From NCBI GenBank assembly GCA_031268615.1, contig JAIRWZ010000043.1, positions 1-5,326 on the forward strand: DNA of 5,326 bases. Direction: 5' to 3'. Below are positions 1 through 5,249 of the stretch, piece after piece. How positions within the stretch are numbered: the stretch's first letter is position 1; every line of letters starts with the position of its first letter. The stretch comes from Actinomycetes bacterium (GTDB taxonomy: Bacteria > Actinomycetota > Coriobacteriia > WRKU01 > WQUG01). The position numbers were made by a program, and so were the translations under genes. Below the pieces are notes generated by a model. That model saw only the letters and a list, made by a program, of their open reading frames with translations. It was not told the origin of the DNA and ran no database searches.

Positions 1-171
1 GAGGTGTATTTGCTGGTAAGCGCGTCCACGTCTGAAAAAGTGATCGATACCATATTGAGTAATTACGCTTTTATGAACGTGTACAGCCTGATTATCACTA
101 AAATTGACGAAACGCCCACAAACGGAACGGTTCAATTGGAAATTACCGGAATTGCGCCCTACAAGGGCTGA
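1..171 (+). CDS. 3' end of an unidentified protein (partial)
   Basis: An open frame enters from the left edge and ends at TGA 169-171, giving 56 C-terminal residues. The tail reads as strand-helix-strand-strand: VYLLVSAS, a helix around EKVIDTILSNY, then SLIITKIDE and GTVQLEITGIAPY. Two readings compete. (1) The end of a ferredoxin-like domain such as the type IV pilus protein PilO, which would explain the natural ending after an amphipathic hairpin. (2) The G4 region of an SRP-type GTPase such as FlhF, suggested by 'TKIDET', but then the C-terminal third of the G domain is missing and the gene is cut short. I cannot decide between them. GC is about 44% by hand count (75 of the first 170 bases), clearly below lysS. 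The stop lies 26 bp before the lysS start, so the two may be cotranscribed. Confidence 0.6.
   Translation, partial: EVYLLVSASTSEKVIDTILSNYAFMNVYSLIITKIDETPTNGTVQLEITGIAPYKG
15..28 (+). repeat. Degraded copy of the dispersed 14-mer (copy A)
   Basis: GGTAAGCGCGTCCA matches AGTGAGTACGTCCA at 10 of 14 positions, with the CGTCCA end intact. It is read as V-S-A-S-T in the partial gene. Taken alone it would not be significant. Confidence 0.3.
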
Positions 172-182
172 CGGCGATTGGC

Positions 183-187
183 AGAGG
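183..187 (+). promoter_or_regulatory. Shine-Dalgarno sequence of lysS
   Basis: AGAGG lies 10 nt before the GTG at 198 and supports that codon as the start. No promoter-like hexamers are obvious in the 26 bp after the preceding stop codon, so lysS may be transcribed from further upstream. Confidence 0.45.
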
Positions 188-197
188 CGGCGACACC

Positions 198-1853
198 GTG
201 ACAGAAGCGGCAGATAGCAGAGCGAAAGCGAAGGCGGGAGCGGGAGCGAAAGCGGGAGCAGGAGCGGACAAGAGCGCGGCGACCGTACCTGACGGGAGTC
301 TGAACCCCTTGGCGGCACGGCGTGACGCATTGGCGGCGCTGATGGCCGAGGGCAGACAGGCGTACGCTTCCGGTTATGCGCCGGACGATGACGCTCGCAG
401 CGGCGCTTTGCGCGCGCGCTATGAGAGCCTGGGCGCGGGCGAGCGTGCCGATGATATCATCGCTGTAGCTGGCCGTATCGTCGCCATCCGCGATCAGGGC
501 AAGCTGGCCTTTTTCGTCATTCGTGACAACGAGGGCGAACTGCAACTCTTCGTGCGACGGGACGTGCTGAACGAGGCGGCAGCGAGTGGCGTGGAGGCCG
601 ATGGTGGCGAAGCGGCGGATGTGGCGGCAGACGCGGCGGATGTGGCGGCAGACGAAAAAACTGCCTTCGACCGCGCCAAAGACCTGCATGTCGGCGACTG
701 GATTTGGGCGCGTGGCCCCGTCATGCGCACACGACGGGGCGAGCTGTCCGTTGAACCGAGCGAAATTGTTCTGCTGTCCAAATCGCTGCGCCCCCTGCCC
801 GAAAAGTTTCACGGCCTGTCCGATACCGACCTGCGTTATCGCCAGCGCTATGTTGACTTGATTGCTAATCCCGAGGTGCGACGGGTCTTTGAGCAGCGCT
901 CCGCAATAGTCGCCGCGATTCGCGCCTACCTGACCGCAGCCGGTTATCTGGAAGTCGAAACCCCCATGCTGCACCCCATCCCCGGCGGCGCGACGGCGCG
1001 ACCCTTTGTCACGCACCACAACGCACTGGATACCGACCTGTACCTGCGCATTGCGCCGGAACTGTACCTGAAACGACTGCTGGTCGGTGGCTTTGAACGG
1101 GTCTTCGAAATCAACCGGTCATTTCGCAACGAAGGTATCGACACGCGACACAACCCCGAATTCACCATGCTGGAAGCCTACCAAGCCTACGGCAGCATGC
1201 AGTCAATGATGGAATTGACCGAGGGAATCATAGTGAGTACGTCCACAACAGTGTTGGGCACAACACTGGTCAACTACCAGGGTACAGAAGTCGAATTAGG
1301 AGATGGATTCACGGTCGCTACGATGTCGGATTTAGTGTCGGCGTCAGTCGGACGTCCGGTATCCGTTCATTCATCGGTCGAAGAGCTGCGTGGCTTATGC
1401 AGCGAACACAGCATTAAGGTTGAACAGGCCTGGGGCAGCGGCAAACTGCTGGCCGAACTGTTCGACGAGCTGGTCGAGAAAACGCTGATACAGCCGACCT
1501 TTGTGACCCAGTACCCCGCTGAAATCTCTCCCCTGTCAAGACGCAACGACGACGACCCCGCCTACACTGACCGTTTTGAACTGTTTATTACGGGCCGTGA
1601 GTTTGCCAATGCCTTCAGCGAGCTGAACGACCCACTGGACCAGCGCGCGCGCTTTGAGGCGCAGGCCGCAGCGCGTGACGCCGGAGACGACGAGGCGATG
1701 TACATAGACGAGGACTACCTGCGCGCGCAGGAATACGGTATGCCCCCGGCCGGTGGCATGGGTCTGGGAATAGATCGCCTGGTCATGCTGCTGACTGACA
1801 GCGCATCAATCCGCGACGTCCTGCTCTTCCCCCAACTAAAACCCGAAGGATAA
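198..1853 (+). CDS. lysS: Lysyl-tRNA synthetase, class II
   Basis: The product (551 aa) charges tRNA-Lys with lysine in the cytoplasm using ATP. An N-terminal OB-fold (about residues 85-200) would bind the anticodon. The catalytic core carries class II motif 1 (from about 234, through PGGATARPF at 262-270), motif 2 (FEINRSFRNEG at 303-313, followed by RHNPEFTMLEAYQAY) and motif 3 (GMGLGIDRL at 520-528). ISPLSRR and GREFANAFSELNDP are typical LysRS signatures, which excludes AspRS and AsnRS. It is about 45 residues longer than E. coli LysRS. The excess is an Ala/Gly/Lys-rich tail (residues 9-23) before the usual start of the family near SLNPLAARRDAL, and an Ala/Asp insertion (about 125-155) in the OB domain. 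GTG at 198 is chosen because it has AGAGG upstream. The ATG at 342 would remove the conserved first helix. Residues about 343-400 are encoded by DNA of lower GC and include one copy of the dispersed 14-mer. Confidence 0.97.
   Translation: MTEAADSRAKAKAGAGAKAGAGADKSAATVPDGSLNPLAARRDALAALMAEGRQAYASGYAPDDDARSGALRARYESLGAGERADDIIAVAGRIVAIRDQGKLAFFVIRDNEGELQLFVRRDVLNEAAASGVEADGGEAADVAADAADVAADEKTAFDRAKDLHVGDWIWARGPVMRTRRGELSVEPSEIVLLSKSLRPLPEKFHGLSDTDLRYRQRYVDLIANPEVRRVFEQRSAIVAAIRAYLTAAGYLEVETPMLHPIPGGATARPFVTHHNALDTDLYLRIAPELYLKRLLVGGFERVFEINRSFRNEGIDTRHNPEFTMLEAYQAYGSMQSMMELTEGIIVSTSTTVLGTTLVNYQGTEVELGDGFTVATMSDLVSASVGRPVSVHSSVEELRGLCSEHSIKVEQAWGSGKLLAELFDELVEKTLIQPTFVTQYPAEISPLSRRNDDDPAYTDRFELFITGREFANAFSELNDPLDQRARFEAQAAARDAGDDEAMYIDEDYLRAQEYGMPPAGGMGLGIDRLVMLLTDSASIRDVLLFPQLKPEG
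222..266 (+). repeat. GCG-rich codon repeat encoding the Ala/Lys/Gly tail of LysRS
   Basis: Fifteen consecutive codons alternate alanine (GCG, once GCA) with AAA/AAG or GGA, giving residues 9-23 as Ala-Lys and Ala-Gly pairs. This is a degenerate 6-bp repeat (GCGAAA / GCGGGA) that could have grown by slippage. The peptide is basic and probably disordered. Basic N-terminal tails that help tRNA binding are known in eukaryotic LysRS; the same role here would be inference. Confidence 0.8.
612..653 (+). repeat. Perfect 21-bp tandem duplication in lysS
   Basis: Two identical 21-bp units (612-632 and 633-653) each encode AADVAAD. They sit in a loop of the OB-fold where other bacterial LysRS pass directly from the strand ending LQLFVRRD to the region LHVGDWIWARG. 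The exact identity at the nucleotide level points to a recent duplication. Its length keeps the reading frame. Confidence 0.95.
1232..1245 (+). repeat. Exact copy of the dispersed 14-mer (copy B)
   Basis: AGTGAGTACGTCCA inside lysS, read there as V-S-T-S. It lies in a segment that is poorly conserved in LysRS and is followed 3 bp later by a perfect inverted repeat. Confidence 0.85.
1249..1268 (+). repeat. Perfect inverted repeat inside lysS
   Basis: CAGTGTTG and CAACACTG form an 8-bp perfect stem around the 4-base loop GGCA. It lies within the coding sequence directly after copy B of the 14-mer. No T-run follows, so it is not an intrinsic terminator. Confidence 0.6.
1356..1367 (+). repeat. 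12-bp repeat CCGGTATCCGTT, first copy
   Basis: The same 12 bases recur exactly at 1890-1901. In both places the frame reads P-V-S-V, preceded seven codons upstream by V-S-A-S or V-S-T-S. In the second place they follow the 14-mer by 8 bp. Confidence 0.6.
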
Positions 1854-1867
1854 CGCTGTAGCATAGA

Positions 1868-1881
1868 AGTGAGTACGTCCA
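1868..1881 (+). repeat. Exact copy of the dispersed 14-mer (copy C)
   Basis: AGTGAGTACGTCCA lies 14 bp after the lysS stop codon, in the lysS-hypF gap. It is the only copy outside a confident gene. Its GTG would be the start codon of the doubtful ORF at 1869-2051. Confidence 0.85.
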
Positions 1882-2051
1882 TTAAGGGCCCGGTATCCGT
1901 TGCGGCAGCCTTTCTCACGTTGCTATTTTTCTTCGCGAGTAGTAGCCTGCAGAATACAACACCCGATTGCCCACTGAAAACGCCGGTAAGTTGGCAAGCC
2001 AACGTACCCTACAGAGTGGCTGACAAGTGTGCCTGTGCGATTACTGCTTGA
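1869..2051 (+). CDS. Possible small exported protein (60 aa), doubtful
   Basis: A GTG-started frame of 60 codons fills the gap between lysS and hypF and overlaps the last 43 bp of hypF on the other strand. The predicted peptide has an N-terminus with one lysine at 6, a hydrophobic stretch VSVAAAFLTLLFFFASSS (about 9-26) resembling a signal sequence or single membrane anchor, then about 34 residues with three cysteines (34, 54, 56). I recognise no family. Against it: there is no Shine-Dalgarno sequence, the start codon lies within the dispersed 14-mer, and the 3' part overlaps hypF. It could simply be a chance frame in intergenic DNA. Confidence 0.2.
   Translation: MSTSIKGPVSVAAAFLTLLFFFASSSLQNTTPDCPLKTPVSWQANVPYRVADKCACAITA
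1890..1901 (+). repeat. 12-bp repeat CCGGTATCCGTT, second copy
   Basis: Exact repeat of 1356-1367, here 8 bp after copy C of the 14-mer. The inner TATCCGT also occurs at 3430-3436, where its distance from the 14-mer end (12 bp) is the same as here. Confidence 0.6.
1985..2008 (-). terminator. Inverted repeat in the convergent gap, candidate hypF terminator
   Basis: GGTA and GTTGGC pair with GCCAAC and TACC around AA, with one mismatched pair inside the stem. The structure ends directly against the hypF stop codon. Read in the hypF direction, TTTT appears a few bases after the stem, which fits a weak intrinsic terminator. In the lysS direction no T-run follows. The very small loop and short T-run keep confidence moderate. 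Confidence 0.45.
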
Positions 2052-4525
2052 CCGTAGGATATTGCGCCATCGTTGACGGGCAACTGTTCACCGACCAGAA
2101 CCCGCATACCCTTCGTTTCCAGAATTTCCCGCGCACCCGACAGCACCAGCCGGTTCATAAACACACCCCCACCTACAGCAACTGTGTCGCGATTAGTGGC
2201 GCGAGCGGCCTTTGTGCAAATGTCGCCAATCATGATGACCACGCTGTCATGAAAGCGGCGAGCCAGTTCAGCTGTCGTCAGTTCACAATCCACGTCATGT
2301 TCCATCGCGTTCAAGTCGTCCAGCAAGGCACGAATGACCGGTTCAGGGTCAATAATGACCGACGGTTGCCCACTGACAGGCTCGCCGCTGGAATGGACGT
2401 ACTCACTCAAACCAAAGCGATACTGCGGGGGGGAGGCAGGTTTGGCATGCAGCGGCGCGGACGCCGCTTCCAGCATCATCGCCGGGGAACCCTCGAACGC
2501 CGCGTCATCGGCCACGCCTAAGAGCGAGGCGACCGCGTCAAATAACCGCCCCATTGAGGAACACAGCGGCGAGTTCAGCCCCTTGCTCACCATGGCGCGA
2601 ATCGTTTCCCCTTCGTGCGGCTCCAGCCGCCGCAGCAGCGAAGCCGCCCCGGAATGTTCCGACAGCCCGTAGTCCAGCAACAAGGAAAACATGGTGCGTA
2701 GCGGGCGTTTTACCGCACCGGCGCCACCCGGCAGACGAAATGACCGCAGGCTGGCGTAACGTTCAAAATCGGGTTGCGCCGCGGCAGCCAGCAGTACCTC
2801 GCCACCCCAGATTGTCCCGTCCGTCCCATAGCCCGTGCCGTCGAAGGCCAGACCGATGACCGGCCCGTATTCACCCTGCTCTGCCGCCGCAGCCACCACA
2901 TGCGCGTGATGATGTTGCACGCCGACCGCGCGCAGGGGATGGGTGGTCATAGCCGTTTCCTCTTCCTGCACCTTCGCCCATTTTGTCGAAAGATATTCGG
3001 GATGCAAATCATAGGCTATCGCTTCCGGCTGTATGCGAAACAGGCGCTCGTAGCGACTGATAGTATCCGCAAAAACCATCAGCGTTTCGACATTTTCCAA
3101 ATCCCCAATATGCTGCGAAACAAAGGCTTCACCGCCATCCAAAAGGGTAAAGGTATTTTTCTGCTCTGACCCTGTGGCCAGAATTGGAATCGGGGCTGGC
3201 GCCTCTGCCTCTGCCTCTGCGTCCGGTGTCGCGTCCGCGTCAGACGCAGGCTGCCGGTCCGGGGGACGCACCGGCAGGGGCTGGGGCGCGTAGCCCCTGG
3301 CACGCCGCACCATGGACAGGCGACCATCCACCACACGCACGACACTGTCATCGTAGCGCTCGGAAATGGGCCGGTCATGCAGCAAAAACACATCAGCAAT
3401 AGGAGCGAGTACGTCCAGCGCCCGCGCGTTATCCGTCACAATCGGCTCTTCGCTCAAATTCCCGCTCGTCATGACCAGCGGGCCGTAGAATTCTTCCAGC
3501 AACAGTTCATGCAAAGGTGTGTAGGGCAACATCACCCCCAACTCTGCCATGCCCGGCGCAACCGACAGCGCCAGCTCCGCTCCTTCGATATTGCTTCGGC
3601 GTCGAGCCAGTACGATGGGGCGCACGCTGCCGGTCAGCAGATGACGTTCCGCGTCATTCAGTTCAACATATCGTTCAGCCTGTTCCAGATTGGCAAACAT
3701 CACGGCCAGCGGCTTGCCCCAGCGATGTTTGCGCTCGCGCAGACGCCGTACCGTAGTCTCGCTGCGCGCGTTGCAGGCCAGCTGAAAGCCGCCCAATCCC
3801 TTCACCGCGACAATCAGGCCGCGCGACAGCGCTTCGGCTGCCTCGATGATAATCGAGTTGCTGCGCGCCGCCTCGTCTGCTACATCACGATGTCGTGGCG
3901 CCATGGACGCACTCACTTCATCGCGCGCTGTCCAGGCCCAGTCCCCGTGCTGCCCGTCATTCAGATACAGCCGCGGGCCGCATTCCCAACAGGCATCGGG
4001 CTGCGCGTGAAAACGACGGTTGGTCGGGTCGGCATATTCAGCCGCGCACGCTTTGCACATTTTGAAATCGGCCATGGTCGTCAGCGGTCGGTCGTAGGGA
4101 ATATCGCGGATAATGGTGAAGCGCGGGCCGCAATCGGTGCAGTTTATGAAGGGGTAGCGGTAGCGCCGGTCGTCGGGGTCGAACAGTTCGCGCCGACAGT
4201 TCGCGCAGGTCGCCAAGTCGGGCGAAATAAAGGTGCGCGCGCCTTCCTCGATTTTCGAGGCACGAATCTCAAACGTATCAAAACCGCCGGGTTCGGCAGC
4301 GCTGACCTTCACGTTTTCAATCCGTGACGCGGGAGGCGCCTTGGCTTCCAGCATGGCAGGGAACGAATCGACCAGCGCGTCCGGCCCTTCAACGTGGATA
4401 TGCACGCCGTCGCTGGCGTTCAGAACCCAGCCACGCAGCGACAGCTCGCCCGCCAGCCCGTACACAAAGGGGCGGAAACCGACCCCTTGCACCACCCCCG
4501 TCACGTCAACCTTAATCGCTTTCAT
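2009..4525 (-). CDS. hypF: Carbamoyltransferase HypF, [NiFe]-hydrogenase maturation
   Basis: HypF (838 aa here) uses carbamoyl phosphate and ATP to load a carbamoyl group onto the C-terminal cysteine of HypE, the first step in making the cyanide ligands of the [NiFe] site; it acts in the cytoplasm. All domains are present in order. The acylphosphatase domain (1-90) has VQGVGFRP with Arg18 and Asn36 as expected catalytic residues. Two zinc-finger units use Cys107/110/129/132 and 157/160/179/182 with the family spacing. The YrdC-like domain (from about 225) has KGLGGFQLACNA. The Kae1-like domain has VQHHHAH at 536-542 and AVGGGVFMNR at 783-792. It is longer than E. coli HypF (about 750) because of linkers at about 195-222 and 423-445, the latter Ala/Asp/Glu-rich. 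The ATG at 4525 is preferred over an in-frame GTG at 4543 because family members begin just before the acylphosphatase strand. No other hyp or hydrogenase gene lies in the window. Confidence 0.97.
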   Translation of the reverse strand: MKAIKVDVTGVVQGVGFRPFVYGLAGELSLRGWVLNASDGVHIHVEGPDALVDSFPAMLEAKAPPASRIENVKVSAAEPGGFDTFEIRASKIEEGARTFISPDLATCANCRRELFDPDDRRYRYPFINCTDCGPRFTIIRDIPYDRPLTTMADFKMCKACAAEYADPTNRRFHAQPDACWECGPRLYLNDGQHGDWAWTARDEVSASMAPRHRDVADEAARSNSIIIEAAEALSRGLIVAVKGLGGFQLACNARSETTVRRLRERKHRWGKPLAVMFANLEQAERYVELNDAERHLLTGSVRPIVLARRRSNIEGAELALSVAPGMAELGVMLPYTPLHELLLEEFYGPLVMTSGNLSEEPIVTDNARALDVLAPIADVFLLHDRPISERYDDSVVRVVDGRLSMVRRARGYAPQPLPVRPPDRQPASDADATPDAEAEAEAPAPIPILATGSEQKNTFTLLDGGEAFVSQHIGDLENVETLMVFADTISRYERLFRIQPEAIAYDLHPEYLSTKWAKVQEEETAMTTHPLRAVGVQHHHAHVVAAAAEQGEYGPVIGLAFDGTGYGTDGTIWGGEVLLAAAAQPDFERYASLRSFRLPGGAGAVKRPLRTMFSLLLDYGLSEHSGAASLLRRLEPHEGETIRAMVSKGLNSPLCSSMGRLFDAVASLLGVADDAAFEGSPAMMLEAASAPLHAKPASPPQYRFGLSEYVHSSGEPVSGQPSVIIDPEPVIRALLDDLNAMEHDVDCELTTAELARRFHDSVVIMIGDICTKAARATNRDTVAVGGGVFMNRLVLSGAREILETKGMRVLVGEQLPVNDGAISYGQAVIAQAHLSATL
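2394..2407 (-). repeat. Exact copy of the dispersed 14-mer (copy D)
   Basis: AGTGAGTACGTCCA on the minus strand, in hypF and in the sense direction of that gene, read as S-E-Y-V-H. This is a different reading frame from copy B in lysS, and the position falls in a variable stretch of the Kae1-like domain. Confidence 0.85.
3194..3241 (-). repeat. Low-complexity repeat encoding the acidic linker of HypF
   Basis: On the plus strand GCCTCT occurs three times in tandem (3201-3218), flanked by degenerate GCGTCC units. On the gene strand this gives alternating Ala-Asp and Ala-Glu codons (residues 429-444, DADATPDAEAEAEAPA). It joins the YrdC-like and Kae1-like domains, just before PILATG, where other HypF proteins have a shorter linker. 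Confidence 0.8.
3404..3417 (+). repeat. One-mismatch copy of the dispersed 14-mer (copy E)
   Basis: AGCGAGTACGTCCA matches at 13 of 14 positions. It lies antisense within hypF, where the gene strand reads L-D-V-L-A in a fairly conserved part of the YrdC-like domain. TATCCGT follows at 3430-3436, at the same distance as after copy C. Confidence 0.7.
3904..3917 (-). repeat. One-mismatch copy of the dispersed 14-mer (copy F)
   Basis: AGTGAGTGCGTCCA on the minus strand, in the sense direction of hypF, read as V-S-A-S-M. It lies in the extra linker between the zinc-finger and YrdC-like domains. Confidence 0.7.
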
Positions 4526-4531
4526 GCCTTC

Positions 4532-4537
4532 ATTGTA
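4532..4537 (-). promoter_or_regulatory. Possible -10 element directly before hypF
   Basis: TACAAT on the minus strand ends 6 nt before the hypF ATG, so transcription would begin at or next to the start codon. No -35 hexamer is seen at 17 bp. The only purine-rich stretches upstream of the ATG are AGTGGGG, at long spacing, and GAAGG, which nearly touches the ATG. Both are poor ribosome binding sites. If used, this would give a leaderless hypF transcript internal to the two-gene unit. Confidence 0.3.
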
Positions 4538-4561
4538 CCCCACTGGCAGGTCCGGGCCGCG

Positions 4562-5239
4562 TTACGATACACCAACAATCCACGCCTTGAACAGCGCGGC
4601 CCCAACGATGAGCAAGCCCCCGGCAACCAGCGCAATCGCGCCGGGCAACAGCAGGTCGCGCACGCGAGACACGCTGCGGTCGAAACGGCGAAACAGTCCC
4701 ACAATGACCAGCATTAACAGACCGAAGGTAATAATGATGGCGAGTGCGTCCACACCTGCCAGCAGTGGTCCCACCAGCGGGCCCAGTCCGTAGACGACAG
4801 CGATAAGCAGCAGAACCGACAGTGCGACAATGCCGATTGGTTTGGGCGTGCTGACGACTCGTTTTTCTGTGGCCTGTGTTGCCAGACTGCCGACCAGCAT
4901 TACGTAGACAATCACTGCCAGTGTAGTGCCAACGGCCAGCCCGGTCAGCAAACGCAGAAAATTGGTGGTGGGTCGCCAACCCAAGTAGGAAGAGAAACCG
5001 TCATAGGCCATCGCGGACAGCGCGGCTGCGGCAAACAACCAAAAGGGCCAGGGCGGAGCGCCAAAGCGCTGACGCGTGCGATATACCAGCAGCAAGGCGG
5101 CCAGGGCAGCAATCAGACCCAGGTAGATACCGGTGCAGCGCGCGCAAACAGGCCACTGTAGGCCACCGAACACAAAGCTGCGCTCTGGCAACTGGTGGCA
5201 AAGACCGAAGCCCAAGATATGAAGAAATTCCTCGTACAT
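4562..5239 (-). CDS. DUF2085 family integral membrane protein
   Basis: The product (225 aa) shows the DUF2085 hallmarks: CHQLPERS at 14-21, the cysteine pair and arginine in PVCARCTGIYLG at 30-41, and the YDGFSSYLG...TTNFLRLLTGLAVG segment at about 81-105. Hydrophobic segments at about 38-55, 66-85, 94-120, 136-160, 163-182 and 195-220 suggest five or six membrane spans. The C-terminal spans extend beyond the conserved core. There is no signal peptide. The function of the family is not established. The cysteines and histidine near the first span could bind a metal or form disulfides, but that is inference. The gene ends 36 bp before the hypF start on the same strand, so the two may be cotranscribed. 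The ATG at 5239 fits the usual short stretch before CHQ. No Shine-Dalgarno sequence precedes it. Confidence 0.9.
   Translation of the reverse strand: MYEEFLHILGFGLCHQLPERSFVFGGLQWPVCARCTGIYLGLIAALAALLLVYRTRQRFGAPPWPFWLFAAAALSAMAYDGFSSYLGWRPTTNFLRLLTGLAVGTTLAVIVYVMLVGSLATQATEKRVVSTPKPIGIVALSVLLLIAVVYGLGPLVGPLLAGVDALAIIITFGLLMLVIVGLFRRFDRSVSRVRDLLLPGAIALVAGGLLIVGAALFKAWIVGVS
4739..4752 (+). repeat. Degraded copy of the dispersed 14-mer (copy G)
   Basis: GGCGAGTGCGTCCA matches at 11 of 14 positions, with GAGT and CGTCCA kept. It is antisense within the DUF2085 gene, which reads V-D-A-L-A there, similar to copy E in hypF. Confidence 0.4.
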
Positions 5240-5249
5240 AGCGCCGAAC

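Noticed and set aside
159..1019. Long minus-strand open frame (286 codons) antisense to lysS
   Set aside because: Its protein is Arg/Gln/Ala-rich without a recognisable fold, and it is the mirror of a convincing lysS frame in GC-rich DNA.
1232..1245. Resemblance of GTGAGTACGT to a eukaryotic 5' splice site
   Set aside because: The surrounding genes are bacterial and uninterrupted at the motif, so it cannot be acting as an intron boundary.
1232..1245. Similarity of the 14-mer to matS (GTGACRNYGTCAC)
   Set aside because: Only the GTGA and GTC parts agree and the palindrome is lost. matS is also restricted to enterobacteria and their relatives.
1232..3917. The 14-mer as CRISPR repeats
   Set aside because: The copies are hundreds of bases apart, in both orientations and inside genes, with no regular spacers.
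3404..3917. Exactly 500 bp between copies E and F
   Set aside because: The other intervals (about 636, 526, 997 and 835 bp) show no consistent period, so this is probably chance.
3377..4327. Plus-strand open frame of 316 codons antisense to hypF
   Set aside because: It mirrors the conserved acylphosphatase, zinc-finger and YrdC regions of hypF. The composition is atypical (many Arg, Gln and His) and it resembles no known family.
4526..4543. Upstream in-frame GTG at 4543 as the hypF start
   Set aside because: It adds six residues not expected in HypF, has no better ribosome binding site, and would leave the -10-like TACAAT inside the coding sequence.
4530..4979. Minus-strand frame overlapping the DUF2085 gene
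   Set aside because: It is out of frame with the membrane protein, which has the family motifs and hydrophobic spans. This frame shows none.
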